DNA of 64,000 bases. Origin: Pigmentiphaga sp. Lineage in GTDB: Bacteria; Pseudomonadota; Gammaproteobacteria; Burkholderiales; Burkholderiaceae_B. This document shows positions 45,636 to 54,550 of the stretch, in pieces (within the stretch, counting starts at the first letter, position 1; every line of letters begins with the position of its first letter). The notes beneath the pieces are model-generated. The model saw nothing but the letters and a program-made list of their open reading frames with translations, was not told the origin of the DNA and did not search any database. The stretch covers positions 1 to 64,000 of the forward strand of contig JALOAI010000027.1 of assembly GCA_023228945.1 (NCBI GenBank). Reading direction: 5' to 3'. A program made the translations under genes and the position numbers.

Positions 45636-46379
45636 TCAATCGAGCCATTTGTCGATCAGGGCCTGGCGGTCTTCGGGCTTGAGTTCGTTGCTAAGGTATT
45701 CGTCGACGTCTTCGCGCAGCTTGCTGCCTTTGGGAAAGGCGAAGCCGAAACGATCGAAGCCGGTGAACACGTAGCTGTCGCGCACGGGCAGCGTTTTGCG
45801 GTACACCGAGGCCACCGTGCCGTCGAGAAAGGCGAGGTCTAGGTTGCCGTTCTGCAGATCGGCCAGCACTTCGTTGTACGAGGGATAGAGCTTGACCTGG
45901 TCGAGGTTGTAGATGCCCTTGGGCTGCAGATCGTTGCGAATGAAGTCGCTGTAGGCCATGCCGCGCGGATAGCCGATGCTGTATTGCTTGAGTTCGGAAA
46001 GGTCGTCCAGCTCGATGTTGCGGCTGTTCAGGCTGACCAAGTTCCAGGTGTTCTCCATATAGGGCTGGGAGAAATCCATCACTTCCTTGCGGGCATCGGT
46101 GATCGAAATCCCTGAAAAAGCGACATCGACCTGTTTGCTGACCACCGCGCCCAGCATGCCTTGCCAATCGTAGGCGGTGATCTGCAAAGTGCAGCCGCGA
46201 GCCTTGCAATAGCCTTCGAAGAGTTCGAGGTCGAGCCCGACGGTACGGCCGTTTTCTTCATACAAATTGGGCGGCGAAGCCGGGGTCACGGCAACCCGAA
46301 TGACGTTGTCGGCGTCTTTGGAAGAGCAGCCGGCCAAGAACAACAGGACGATACCGAGCAGAGCGGTGATGCCACGCAT
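45636..46379 (-). CDS. Amino-acid ABC transporter binding lipoprotein
   Basis: This 247-aa family-3 solute-binding protein has a lipobox LAGC (about residues 15-18), giving an acylated N-terminus, and conserved QITAYDWQGMLGAVVSKQVDVAFSGISIT and FSQPYMENTW segments. It is the first gene of the importer operon. The specificity is not readable; the arrangement resembles polar amino-acid systems. The divergent region upstream carries the glycine riboswitch of the DadA-like gene. Confidence 0.91.
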   Translation of the reverse strand: MRGITALLGIVLLFLAGCSSKDADNVIRVAVTPASPPNLYEENGRTVGLDLELFEGYCKARGCTLQITAYDWQGMLGAVVSKQVDVAFSGISITDARKEVMDFSQPYMENTWNLVSLNSRNIELDDLSELKQYSIGYPRGMAYSDFIRNDLQPKGIYNLDQVKLYPSYNEVLADLQNGNLDLAFLDGTVASVYRKTLPVRDSYVFTGFDRFGFAFPKGSKLREDVDEYLSNELKPEDRQALIDKWLD

Positions 46380-46554
46380 GGGTGCCTCGCTTGTGGGGAT
46401 GAAGAAGACGTGCCAAAAAAACCAGCTCAGCGATGGTAGCAGACTCTTTTTGTGCCCGGAATCACCGAAATATGGGAGATGTTGTTATGATTGCCGTTGT
46501 GGCGATACGCTAGACAGCGTAGCGTCTACATTGCGTCCGGCAAAGTGCCGGCGT

Positions 46555-46755
46555 GGGATCGGGAGAGTTCGTGCCAGTTTGCGCTGGCCGGCGCCGAAGG
46601 AGCAACCGCCCCGGAATCTCTCAGGCCAATGGACCGGACCACGAGCGAACGCACTCTGAAGAGAACTGGGCGGCATCGTCGGCCCAGCGCACCGAAGGAG
46701 CAAGCGAGGCGTCCTCCACGCCTCGTGAATCTCTCAGGTTCCAAACAGAGGGGGT
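46555..46755 (+). promoter_or_regulatory. Tandem glycine riboswitch
   Basis: Two glycine aptamers are visible. The first is GGGAGAG...GCGCCGAAGGAGCAACCG...GAATCTCTCAGGCCAATGGACCG (46560-46636). The second is AAGAGAACTGG...GCACCGAAGGAGCAAGCG...GAATCTCTCAGGTTCCAAACAGAGG (46659-46751). The paired CCGAAGGAGCAA and AATCTCTCAGG signatures are diagnostic of the gcvT motif. It ends about 55 nt before the DadA-like start codon and so probably regulates that gene. Confidence 0.93.
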
Positions 46756-46808
46756 GTCCGTCACACAGCCGTGTGCGGGCTACTTTCCCCGACGGTTGGA
46801 GCCTATTC

Positions 46809-48068
46809 ATGAAATCCCTCGCAGTCATCGGTGGTGGCATCACGGGTGTTACCACGGCCTACGCGCTCGTCCGGCGCGGATTCGACGTCACCTTGTTCGA
46901 GCGGCATCGCTACGCCGCCATGGAAACCTCGTTCGCCAATGGCGGGCAACTGTCGGCCTCCAACGCCGAGGTATGGAACCACCCCTCGACCCTGCTCAAA
47001 GGCATCAAGTGGATGCTCAAGAGCGACGCGCCGCTGCTGGTCAACCCCAAGCCCAGCTGGCACAAGCTGTCGTGGTTCGCGGAATTCATCGCCAAGCTGC
47101 CGCAATATGAACGCAACACCGTGGAAACCGCGCGCCTGGCCATCGTGGCACGGCAGCATTTGTTTTCCTGGGCCGAAGCCGAGGGCATCGATTTCGACCT
47201 GAAGCGCGAAGGGATCCTGCACATCTATCGCGACAAGGCCGGCTTCGACCACGCCGCGCGGGTGTCGCAGTTGCTGGCTCGTGGCGGGCTCGAGCGGCGT
47301 GCCGTCACGCCATCCGAAATGCGCCAGATCGAGCCGACGCTGGCGGGCGATTACTACGGTGGTTACTACACCGAGAGCGATTCCACCGGCGACATCCATC
47401 GCTTCACCATGGGTCTGGCGGCGGCCGCCGCCAGATTGGGCGTCGCTTGCCGCTACGATCAAGACGTCCGGGAAGTGCGCCGCGACGGCGGGCGGATTAC
47501 CGTGGCCGTCGGGGCGGGCGATGGCCTGGCGCGCTCATCCTTCGATGGGGTCGTGATCTGCGCCGGTACGGCCAGCCGCGCACTGGCGGCCAGCCTTGGC
47601 GATCGGGTGAATGTCTACCCCGTAAAGGGCTACTCCATCACGGTCAACCTCGAAGACGAAGCCAGCCGGCTGGCCGCGCCCAACGTCAGCCTGCTCGACG
47701 ACGAAACCAAATTGGTCAGCAGCCGGCTGGGGCCCGATCGCTTCCGCGTGGCGGGCACGGCCGAATTCAACGGCTTCAATCGCGACATCCGCGCCGACCG
47801 CATCCGGCCGCTGGTGGAATGGGTGCAGCATTGCTTCCCGGGCGTCAACACGCACAACGTGGTGCCCTGGGCCGGCTTGCGCCCCATGATGCCCGACATG
47901 ATGCCGCGAGTGGGGCGTGGCCGGGCGCCGGGGGTGTTCTACAACACCGGGCATGGCCATTTGGGCTGGACATTGTCCGCCGCCACCGCGGATCTGGTTG
48001 CGGAGGTGGTGCAAGGCACCATGGAGCAGCCGGCGGTGCCGGTGCGCCAGCCGGCGGTGGCGGGGTAG
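46809..48068 (+). CDS. dadA: D-amino acid dehydrogenase (DadA-like FAD oxidoreductase)
   Basis: This 419-aa flavoprotein has the FAD-binding N-terminus AVIGGGITGVTTAYALVRRG, then SFANGGQLSASNAEVWNHPS typical of DadA, and a C-terminal GRGRAPGVFYNTGHGHLGWTLS. It oxidises D-amino acids or glycine to 2-oxoacids and ammonia, passing electrons to the respiratory chain. The ATG is at 46809. Control by a glycine riboswitch suggests glycine itself or its metabolism is relevant to this copy. Confidence 0.9.
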   Translation: MKSLAVIGGGITGVTTAYALVRRGFDVTLFERHRYAAMETSFANGGQLSASNAEVWNHPSTLLKGIKWMLKSDAPLLVNPKPSWHKLSWFAEFIAKLPQYERNTVETARLAIVARQHLFSWAEAEGIDFDLKREGILHIYRDKAGFDHAARVSQLLARGGLERRAVTPSEMRQIEPTLAGDYYGGYYTESDSTGDIHRFTMGLAAAAARLGVACRYDQDVREVRRDGGRITVAVGAGDGLARSSFDGVVICAGTASRALAASLGDRVNVYPVKGYSITVNLEDEASRLAAPNVSLLDDETKLVSSRLGPDRFRVAGTAEFNGFNRDIRADRIRPLVEWVQHCFPGVNTHNVVPWAGLRPMMPDMMPRVGRGRAPGVFYNTGHGHLGWTLSAATADLVAEVVQGTMEQPAVPVRQPAVAG

Positions 48069-48149
48069 CTTCCATTTCGGGGCCGACGCTTGGCGGCCTG
48101 GCCCGGAGCAAGCGCCATCGCGCCTTACGGGAACGTACGCCGCCCGTTT

Positions 48150-49283
48150 TCAGCCCTGGGCGCCGCGGTTTCGGGCGCCGAGCGACAGGCAGGCTTGCAG
48201 GACCGCCACCCGGCTTTGGGCCGCCACCATGCCGCGCCAGGTGTCGTCATCCTGGTAGAACGCTGCCACCATGTCCTGACGGATGCGGTCGGCCAGGTCG
48301 GGGGGGGCCTCGGGATGGCCATGCAACCAGTGATCACCGCGCACCGCATCGAGGAAATTCTCATAGGGTACGGTGCCGAACTCCAGGGCGATGCTGAGCA
48401 ACTCGGTGTCGGGACATTCCTCCTGCGCGCTCAAGGTCAGGAAGCCGAGTACTTGCTCCGAAGCCGAGCCGCCCTCCCACGCCGCCACGACGTCGGCGCC
48501 CCAGGTGGCGCGACCGGCGGCCAGGGCCGTCGCGTTGGGCGGGCCGGCGTGGATTTTTTCGCCGTGCCCCCAGGGGCCGAGACCGGTGTGCAGGTCGACC
48601 CAGGCCAGAGCAGGCCGTGCGGCGGCATGGCGGCGCAAAAGATCGCGTACCACCCGGTTGCTCCAGGTGGGTCGGTTGCCCGCATAGAACATGCCATCCG
48701 GGTGGTTGCGCTGGCCAGCGGTAACGGCTTGCCGATACGCCGCCGCGCCATGCTGCGCAATATAGGCCTGGAGGGCCTGGGTGACCTCGTGAGCGGGCGG
48801 CCAAGTGGCCGGCAGCAGAAGGTCATGCAGGTCGGCATACGCCAGGTTGGCGTCGCGCGGTGGCGCCGCGAAATCGAGGAAGTTGCGGTTAAGGTCGACG
48901 TTGTCCTCGTTGGCGCGGCGCCAATAGGAGAAGCCGTGGGGATTGAGCGCATGCAGAAACAGCAGATCGACCCCCTGGCGCGAAGCCTTGGCCAGGAGAT
49001 CGGCGTCGTTGAGCATCGCGACTTGGCAACCCGAGCCGCAGATCCCCTCGACGCCATGGATTCCGGAAGACACCACGACCAGGGGACCGCCAGGCTGTTC
49101 GCTGGGCAGCAGGGCGGCGTCCAGCGCCAGCTCCTCTCCCTCGCGGCCCAGGTGGCCGGGCAGGACATGATGCTCCAGCGTGGCGGTAGCCTGGCTGGCA
49201 ACGCGCAGGAAGTTGGCGCGGGCCTGCGCATAGCTGGGGCTGAAGTCCGCCTGGGGGCGGGGCGCGGCGAAAGCGGGGCTCAT
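48150..49283 (-). CDS. M14-like zinc carboxypeptidase (DUF2817)
   Basis: This 377-aa protein of the DUF2817 group of M14-type metallopeptidases/aspartoacylase-like enzymes has the zinc-site region VVVSSGIHGVEGICGSG at about residues 69-85. ALNPHGFSYWRRANEDNVDLNRNF at about 110-135 and VDLHTGLGPWG further on supply the second His region. It is cytosolic, with no clear signal peptide. Its start overlaps the end of the upstream TctC-type gene by 4 bp, so the two are translationally coupled; the peptidase may process what the binding protein delivers. Confidence 0.85.
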   Translation of the reverse strand: MSPAFAAPRPQADFSPSYAQARANFLRVASQATATLEHHVLPGHLGREGEELALDAALLPSEQPGGPLVVVSSGIHGVEGICGSGCQVAMLNDADLLAKASRQGVDLLFLHALNPHGFSYWRRANEDNVDLNRNFLDFAAPPRDANLAYADLHDLLLPATWPPAHEVTQALQAYIAQHGAAAYRQAVTAGQRNHPDGMFYAGNRPTWSNRVVRDLLRRHAAARPALAWVDLHTGLGPWGHGEKIHAGPPNATALAAGRATWGADVVAAWEGGSASEQVLGFLTLSAQEECPDTELLSIALEFGTVPYENFLDAVRGDHWLHGHPEAPPDLADRIRQDMVAAFYQDDDTWRGMVAAQSRVAVLQACLSLGARNRGAQG

Positions 49284-50272
49284 TGCGGCTGGAATCCGAT
49301 TTTTTCGATGATGGAGGACCAGGTCTCCGAAGCCTGCCGGATATTGCTCCGCACGCCGTCGGGACCGGTGTAGTCGGGCTCCATCCCCAGGGCGGCGAGT
49401 TTGTCGCGCAGGCCGGGATCCTGCAGCACGCGGCTCAAGGCGGTGTTGTAGCGCTGAATGACATCCTCGGGCGTACCGGCCGGCGCGAACAGAGACAGGA
49501 AGTTGGACAGCTCCAGTCCCTCGATGCCTTCCTCGATGAAGGTGGGGACATTGGGCAGTAGCGGCGAGCGTTCGGTTCCGGAGACGGCGATGATGCGGAT
49601 GCCGCCCGCTTGCTCATGCTGTAGAAGTTCGCTCGGGGCCGTGATGCCGGCATGGATCTGGCCGGCGAGAAGGTCTAGGGCCATAGGAGCGCCGCCCCGA
49701 TAAGCGATCGGGTTGGCCTCGATATCGAGTTTGTCGGCGATCAGGTTCACGGCAAACTCGGGCACGCTGGCCGGCGCGGGTACGCCGACATTCGCCTGTT
49801 GCGCATTCTGGCGCGCCCAGGCGGCGAACTCCTGCAGATTGGTCGCCCGGGTGGACGGGTGGACGGCAAAGCCCATGGCGATCTGCGCGACATTGCCGAT
49901 CGGCGCAAGATCCGCGGCGGGATCGAAGCCGGGGTCTTTGGTGGTGAGAGGGATGATGACCACCGTATGATCGTTGGAGAGGAACAGCGTCTGGCCGTCG
50001 GGCGCCGCTTGCGTTAGCGCTATGGCCGCGATCTTGCCGCCCGCACCGGCACGGTTTTCTACGATAAAGGGTTGGTTCAGTTCCCGACCCAGGGCATCGG
50101 CCAAATGACGAGCAACGGCGTCGACGCCGCCGCCGGGCGCGAAGCCGACCAGAATGCGCACCGGGGCGGAGGACGACTGGGCAAAGCAGGCGGTGCTGGC
50201 GGCCAGGCCGGTGGCGAGCGCCACGGTGTAGGCGCCGCGTTTCAGCCAGGAAAGGGGGGCAATGAAAGGCAT
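49280..50272 (-). CDS. Tripartite-transporter binding protein (TctC/Bug family)
   Basis: This 330-aa periplasmic binding protein has a clear signal peptide (KRGAYTVALATGLAASTACFA, cleavage near residue 30). Mature segments are VRILVGFAPGGGVDAVARHLAD and NQPFIVENRAGAGGKIAAI, with PTFIEEGIEGLELSNF later. It captures carboxylate-like solutes in the periplasm. No tctA/tctB genes are nearby, as usual for orphan Bug proteins. It overlaps the peptidase gene and is divergent from a LysR regulator. Confidence 0.9.
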   Translation of the reverse strand: MPFIAPLSWLKRGAYTVALATGLAASTACFAQSSSAPVRILVGFAPGGGVDAVARHLADALGRELNQPFIVENRAGAGGKIAAIALTQAAPDGQTLFLSNDHTVVIIPLTTKDPGFDPAADLAPIGNVAQIAMGFAVHPSTRATNLQEFAAWARQNAQQANVGVPAPASVPEFAVNLIADKLDIEANPIAYRGGAPMALDLLAGQIHAGITAPSELLQHEQAGGIRIIAVSGTERSPLLPNVPTFIEEGIEGLELSNFLSLFAPAGTPEDVIQRYNTALSRVLQDPGLRDKLAALGMEPDYTGPDGVRSNIRQASETWSSIIEKIGFQPQ

Positions 50273-50434
50273 GGCGTATCCTCGGGTCCAGACGGGGTTG
50301 AAGGCAGAGCTGCGCGGCCGAGTGTAGGAAGCGAGGCAGAAAAACAAAAGACAAAAATCTAGGGGTATCGATAAAATTATTTATTCACCCTGGTCATGCG
50401 GTGTCACAGATGCGGGCAAGGCCCGGGAGGGTCC

Positions 50435-51370
50435 ATGAACGGAGAGCCACAAGATTCTGGCCAGCGGCCGAAGTTGAACCTGAACCATCTGGCTGTTTTC
50501 CAGGTGGTTGCCGATTGCGGCAGCATCCGCGCGGCGGCGCGCCAGCTTGGTTTCACGCAGCCGGCCGTGACCTATGTGATGCGCGAACTGGAGCGCAGTG
50601 CCGGAGCCGAACTGCTGCATCGGGGCAGCAAGGGTATCGTCCTCACCGAGCTGGGCGTGGCCTTGTATCGCCGGGCGCAATTGCTGCTCTCGGAAATGCG
50701 CCGAACCGAAGATGAGCTGGAACAACTGCGGGAGGGGATGGGCGGCAGCCTATGCGTGGCCTTCAGTTCGGGAGCGGCAATGCGTTTGATGGTGCCGACC
50801 CTGAATCGCTTTCGGCGCCTGCGCCCCGGTGTTCATCTTGAACTGCACGAAATCACTGTCATCGGTTGGCAGAAGCCATGGCAAAGTGGTGTTTATGACC
50901 TTGCGGTCATCAGTGAGTTGGACGATGTCGAGTCCGACGATGGGCTGCAGCGTCAGGTGCTGTTCACTTCGCCCATGGTGGTAACGGCGAGGGAGGGTCA
51001 TCCGCTGGCGGGCGCCCGTTCGCTTCTCGACCTGCGTTCTTGTGCCTGGGTGATGCCTGGCTACGGGCCACAATTGATGGCCAGATTGCTGCGGCGACTG
51101 GGCGCCCCACCGCCGCAAGACCTGATACTTTGCCAGTCGCTGCAGTTTTCGTTATCCATCCTGCGAGGCTCGGATACGCTTACGCTCTATTCGAGCGCGC
51201 TGCATGAGGATCCCCTCGTGTTCGGCGGATTGGTGGGCATTCCGGTCCAGGAGTGCCTGCCTTCTTTGCGCGTCTCTTTGGTGGTGCGCAACCCGGCCTC
51301 GCTGACTCCCGCGGCCCGTTTGTTCATACAATGCCTTACCGAGGAGTCGATGGAGGTGGCGCAGCCTTGA
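50435..51370 (+). CDS. LysR-family regulator
   Basis: This 311-aa protein has the LysR HTH LNHLAVFQVVADCGSIRAAARQLGFTQPAVT and a standard effector domain. The ATG at 50435 follows GGGAGG. It is divergent from the TctC/M14-peptidase pair across 160 bp, so it likely regulates that pair. Confidence 0.88.
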   Translation: MNGEPQDSGQRPKLNLNHLAVFQVVADCGSIRAAARQLGFTQPAVTYVMRELERSAGAELLHRGSKGIVLTELGVALYRRAQLLLSEMRRTEDELEQLREGMGGSLCVAFSSGAAMRLMVPTLNRFRRLRPGVHLELHEITVIGWQKPWQSGVYDLAVISELDDVESDDGLQRQVLFTSPMVVTAREGHPLAGARSLLDLRSCAWVMPGYGPQLMARLLRRLGAPPPQDLILCQSLQFSLSILRGSDTLTLYSSALHEDPLVFGGLVGIPVQECLPSLRVSLVVRNPASLTPAARLFIQCLTEESMEVAQP

Positions 51371-51386
51371 ATCGCCGCGACCTGCT

Positions 51387-51878
51387 TTAGTCGGTGTCCG
51401 TCGCCGGCTGGCCCGCGTAGCGGCCGAGATCGTCGAGCAGGCGGATCAGGTTATTCCCGCCAATGGCATCGGCCATCTCCTGCTGGGCCAGCGACACCGC
51501 CTCGCCGAAGGCGTCCAGCCACGCGAGGCCGCCCGGCGTGAAACGTACGATACGCACGCGCCTATCGGAAGGGTCGGCCACCCGCTCCACCAGGCCGAGC
51601 AGCACACATTGGTCGATGAGTTCCGTCATCGCGGCATTGGTCATCGCGGCACGGCGCGCCAATTCTGTGATGCGGGTACCGTCGAGATCGAGATGGCGCG
51701 TGAGGTTCACATGCGAGCGCCGCGTATGCGAGTGGCCCGCGGCGCTCATCAGTTCCATGACCCGTTCTTCGAACCGGTGTAGCGCGTTGCTGAGCGCCCG
51801 GCCGGGGTTGTGCGTACGCCAGCCGTAGGGCGGCGCATCGAGGGTGGCCGCCAGCGGGGAGTTTTGGCTTGCGTTCAT
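51387..51878 (-). CDS. MarR-family regulator of the hydroxyquinol operon
   Basis: This 163-aa winged-HTH protein has LDLDGTRITELARRAAMTNAAMTELIDQCV and the wing sequence ERVADPSDRRVRIVRFTPGG. The ATG at 51878 is in the intergenic region; upstream codons overlap the operator and the divergent gene. It is divergent from the flavin hydroxylase gene, with a palindrome between (51895-51914), consistent with repression relieved by an aromatic ligand. Confidence 0.9.
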   Translation of the reverse strand: MNASQNSPLAATLDAPPYGWRTHNPGRALSNALHRFEERVMELMSAAGHSHTRRSHVNLTRHLDLDGTRITELARRAAMTNAAMTELIDQCVLLGLVERVADPSDRRVRIVRFTPGGLAWLDAFGEAVSLAQQEMADAIGGNNLIRLLDDLGRYAGQPATDTD

Positions 51879-51894
51879 GAATATGCTTTGGTAG

Positions 51895-51914
51895 CCTAAG
51901 TAAATCCACTTAAC
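51895..51914. promoter_or_regulatory. Palindromic MarR-type operator
   Basis: TAAGT (51897-51901), a 6-base spacer, then ACTTA (51908-51912): a 16-bp palindrome centred between the divergent MarR and hydroxylase genes, 17 bp from each start codon. Size and position suit a MarR dimer. Confidence 0.6.
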
Positions 51915-51930
51915 CCAATAAGGATAGCGG

Positions 51931-53688
51931 ATGTCTGAGGAGAACCAAACCGCCAGGGTCGGCCACGCGGCAGCCGCGCAAACGCCACGGAGCAGCGCCG
52001 GCCGGGGGGCTGGCGTGATGCAAACGGATGTTCTGATCGCTGGCGGCGGGCCTTGCGGCCTGATGCTGGCCAATGAACTGGGCCGTCGCGGCATCCGCTG
52101 CCTCCTGGTCGATGCCAAACCCGATACTGCGTTCAATCCGCAGGCCAACGCCACGCAGGCGCGAACCATGGAACATTTTCGCCGGCTGGGGTTCGCGCAC
52201 GAGATCCGCGCCTTGGGACTGCCTGCCGACCACCCCACGGACATCGCCTACTTTACGCGTTATGCGGAGCACGAGCTGGCGCGCATCGAACTGCCTACGG
52301 CGGCCGAGGCCACGGTCAAGATCCGGAGTCTGGGGGGGTCATGGAGCGCGGCGGAGTTGCCGCACCGGGTGTCGCAGAAGTTTGTCGAGGCCGCCATGCG
52401 CCGCCATGCGCAATCCTGGCCGGCGGCCGACGTGCGCTATGGCTGGACGCTGGAGCAGTTCACCCAGGACGAAAACGGCGTAAGCGCCGTCGTGCGGCCT
52501 ACCGAGGGCGGCGAGGCGGTTGCGGTGCGCGCCGCCTTCCTGGTGGGGGCGGACGGGGCCCGCAGCTTCGTGCGCCGCGAACTCGACATCGAATGGGGCG
52601 GAGAAACCGGCATCCGGCGGCAGTTCATGGGTGGCAAGATGTTCGCCGTCTACCTGCGCGCGCCCCACTTCCTCTCTGTTCTGCAACATCCCAGGGCCTG
52701 GATGTATGTGGCCGTCAATCATCAGCGCCGGGCTTTCATGGCATCGGTGGATGGCAAGTCGGAGTACGCTTTCCATGCCGCGCTGCACCCGGGCGAGGAC
52801 GCCGACAACTGGACGGAAGCAGACGCACGCCGCGTATTCTGCGAAGCGGTGGGTCGCGAAGTGCCCATCGAGATCCTGTCCATGGGGACGTGGTTGGCCG
52901 GACATGCCCTGGTGGCGCGGCGCTTCCAGCACGGCCGCGTCTTCATCGCGGGCGATGCCGCGCATTTGTTCACTCCCACGGGAGGGCTGGGCTACAACAC
53001 GGCCGTCGAAGACGCCGTCAATCTGGCCTGGAAGCTGGCCAGCGTGGTGCGCGGCGTGGCGCCGCTCGGCCTGCTCGATAGCTATGAGGCCGAGCGCAAG
53101 CCGCTGGCCGAGCGCAACACGGGCTACGCGCGCCATTTTGCCGACTCCGTGGGCCTGTTCGCGGCCTTGCCGGAGCTGGATGAGGATTCGCCGTGTGGCC
53201 AGGCGGCGCGCGAGCAGGCGGCGGAGCACTTGAACCGGCACGCGCGGCTGGAGTTCAATATTCCGGGAGTCACATTCGGAGGCCGCTACGATGGCTCGCC
53301 CATCATCGTTGCCGACGGCGCCCCGTTGCCGCCCGACCAGGCCAATGTGTACGTGCCAACCGCAAGCCCCGGCGGGCGTCCGCCGCATGCCTGGCTCGAA
53401 GATGGGCGATCGTTGTTCGATTTGTTCCATCGCGAGTGGACGCTGCTAGCCCTGGGCGAGGCGCCACCCGCCACGGAGCCGTTCGAGCGGGCGGCGGGCG
53501 AACTCGGCCTGGACCTGCAGGTGGTACGCTTGCCCGACCCTTCCCTTCCAGCCTTGTATGAAGCGCCACTGGCCCTGATCCGGCCGGATCAGATCGTTGC
53601 CTGGCGCGGTGCGGATGCCGATGGCGCGCTGGCCGTACTGGCGCAGTCGATCGGCCGCGCGGATACGATGCCGATAGACCATCGTTAA
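51931..53688 (+). CDS. FAD-dependent aromatic hydroxylase
   Basis: This 585-aa flavoprotein monooxygenase of the PheA/TfdB/MhpA type has the FAD motif VLIAGGGPCGLMLANELGRRG at about residues 34-54, VGADGARSFVRREL at about 204-217, and GDAAHLFTPTGGLGYNTAVEDAVNL at about 346-370. It should insert one oxygen into a phenolic substrate such as resorcinol to give hydroxyquinol. The next two genes complete the path from hydroxyquinol to 3-oxoadipate. A hydrophilic N-terminal extension (about 1-30) precedes the Rossmann fold. The dioxygenase follows after 13 bp. Confidence 0.9.
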   Translation: MSEENQTARVGHAAAAQTPRSSAGRGAGVMQTDVLIAGGGPCGLMLANELGRRGIRCLLVDAKPDTAFNPQANATQARTMEHFRRLGFAHEIRALGLPADHPTDIAYFTRYAEHELARIELPTAAEATVKIRSLGGSWSAAELPHRVSQKFVEAAMRRHAQSWPAADVRYGWTLEQFTQDENGVSAVVRPTEGGEAVAVRAAFLVGADGARSFVRRELDIEWGGETGIRRQFMGGKMFAVYLRAPHFLSVLQHPRAWMYVAVNHQRRAFMASVDGKSEYAFHAALHPGEDADNWTEADARRVFCEAVGREVPIEILSMGTWLAGHALVARRFQHGRVFIAGDAAHLFTPTGGLGYNTAVEDAVNLAWKLASVVRGVAPLGLLDSYEAERKPLAERNTGYARHFADSVGLFAALPELDEDSPCGQAAREQAAEHLNRHARLEFNIPGVTFGGRYDGSPIIVADGAPLPPDQANVYVPTASPGGRPPHAWLEDGRSLFDLFHREWTLLALGEAPPATEPFERAAGELGLDLQVVRLPDPSLPALYEAPLALIRPDQIVAWRGADADGALAVLAQSIGRADTMPIDHR

Positions 53689-53701
53689 CCAGGAGAGCAC
53701 G

Positions 53702-54550
53702 ATGATCAATCTCGACCACCACACCATTACCGAAGCCGTGCTGGCGCGCCAGGCGGGCATGGCCGACCCTCGCCTGCGCGAGATCCTGGACAGCCTGGTG
53801 AAGCACCTGCACGCGTTTGCGCGCGAGGTGCATCTCACCGAGGCGGAATGGTTCCAGGGCATCGAGTTCCTCACCCGCTGTGGGCACATCACCGACGACA
53901 AACGCCAGGAGTTCATCCTGCTCTCGGACGTGCTGGGTCTCTCGATGCTCACGGTGGCGCAGAACCACGACAAGCCGGCGGGCTGTACCGAGGCCACGGT
54001 GTTCGGGCCCTTTCATGTGGAAGGCGCGCCGCACTACGAACTGGGCGCCGACATCGCCAACGGCGCCCAGGGCATCGCCTGCCTGGTGCGCGGCACGGTG
54101 CGCGGCATCGATGGCGAACCGGTGGCCAATGCGATGCTCGACGTCTGGCAGTCCGACGAGGCGGGGCTCTACGACGTGCAGAAGCCCGGGCTGGAGCAGG
54201 CGCAGGCCAGAGGTATCCTGCATACCGATGCGCAGGGACGCTTCCATTTCCGTTCCATCCTGGCCGTGCCCTACGCCATTCCGCACGATGGCCCGGTGGG
54301 CGATCTGCTCACGGCAACGGGCCGCCATCCCTGGCGGCCGGCGCACCTGCACTTCATGATCCAGGCGCCGGGCTACGAAACGCTGATCACCCACGTGTTT
54401 CGCCGTGACGATCCCTACCTGGAGGCCGACGCCGTCTTTGGCGTGCGCCAGTCGCTGATCGCCGACTGGCTGCCCCAGGAGGATGGCACTTATCTGGTGG
54501 AGTACGATTTCGTGCTCCATCCCCAGGGCGGCACGGCCAAAGCGGAGTGA
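53702..54550 (+). CDS. Hydroxyquinol 1,2-dioxygenase
   Basis: This 282-aa intradiol ring-cleavage dioxygenase has the Fe(III) ligands of the family: Tyr in GLYDVQKPG (about residues 157-165), Tyr in VPYAIPHDGP, and two His in WRPAHLHF (about 218-225). An N-terminal helical linker domain (about 1-100) is standard. Sequence and partner (maleylacetate reductase, overlapping by 4 bp) point to hydroxyquinol rather than catechol as substrate, giving maleylacetate. Confidence 0.92.
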   Translation: MINLDHHTITEAVLARQAGMADPRLREILDSLVKHLHAFAREVHLTEAEWFQGIEFLTRCGHITDDKRQEFILLSDVLGLSMLTVAQNHDKPAGCTEATVFGPFHVEGAPHYELGADIANGAQGIACLVRGTVRGIDGEPVANAMLDVWQSDEAGLYDVQKPGLEQAQARGILHTDAQGRFHFRSILAVPYAIPHDGPVGDLLTATGRHPWRPAHLHFMIQAPGYETLITHVFRRDDPYLEADAVFGVRQSLIADWLPQEDGTYLVEYDFVLHPQGGTAKAE

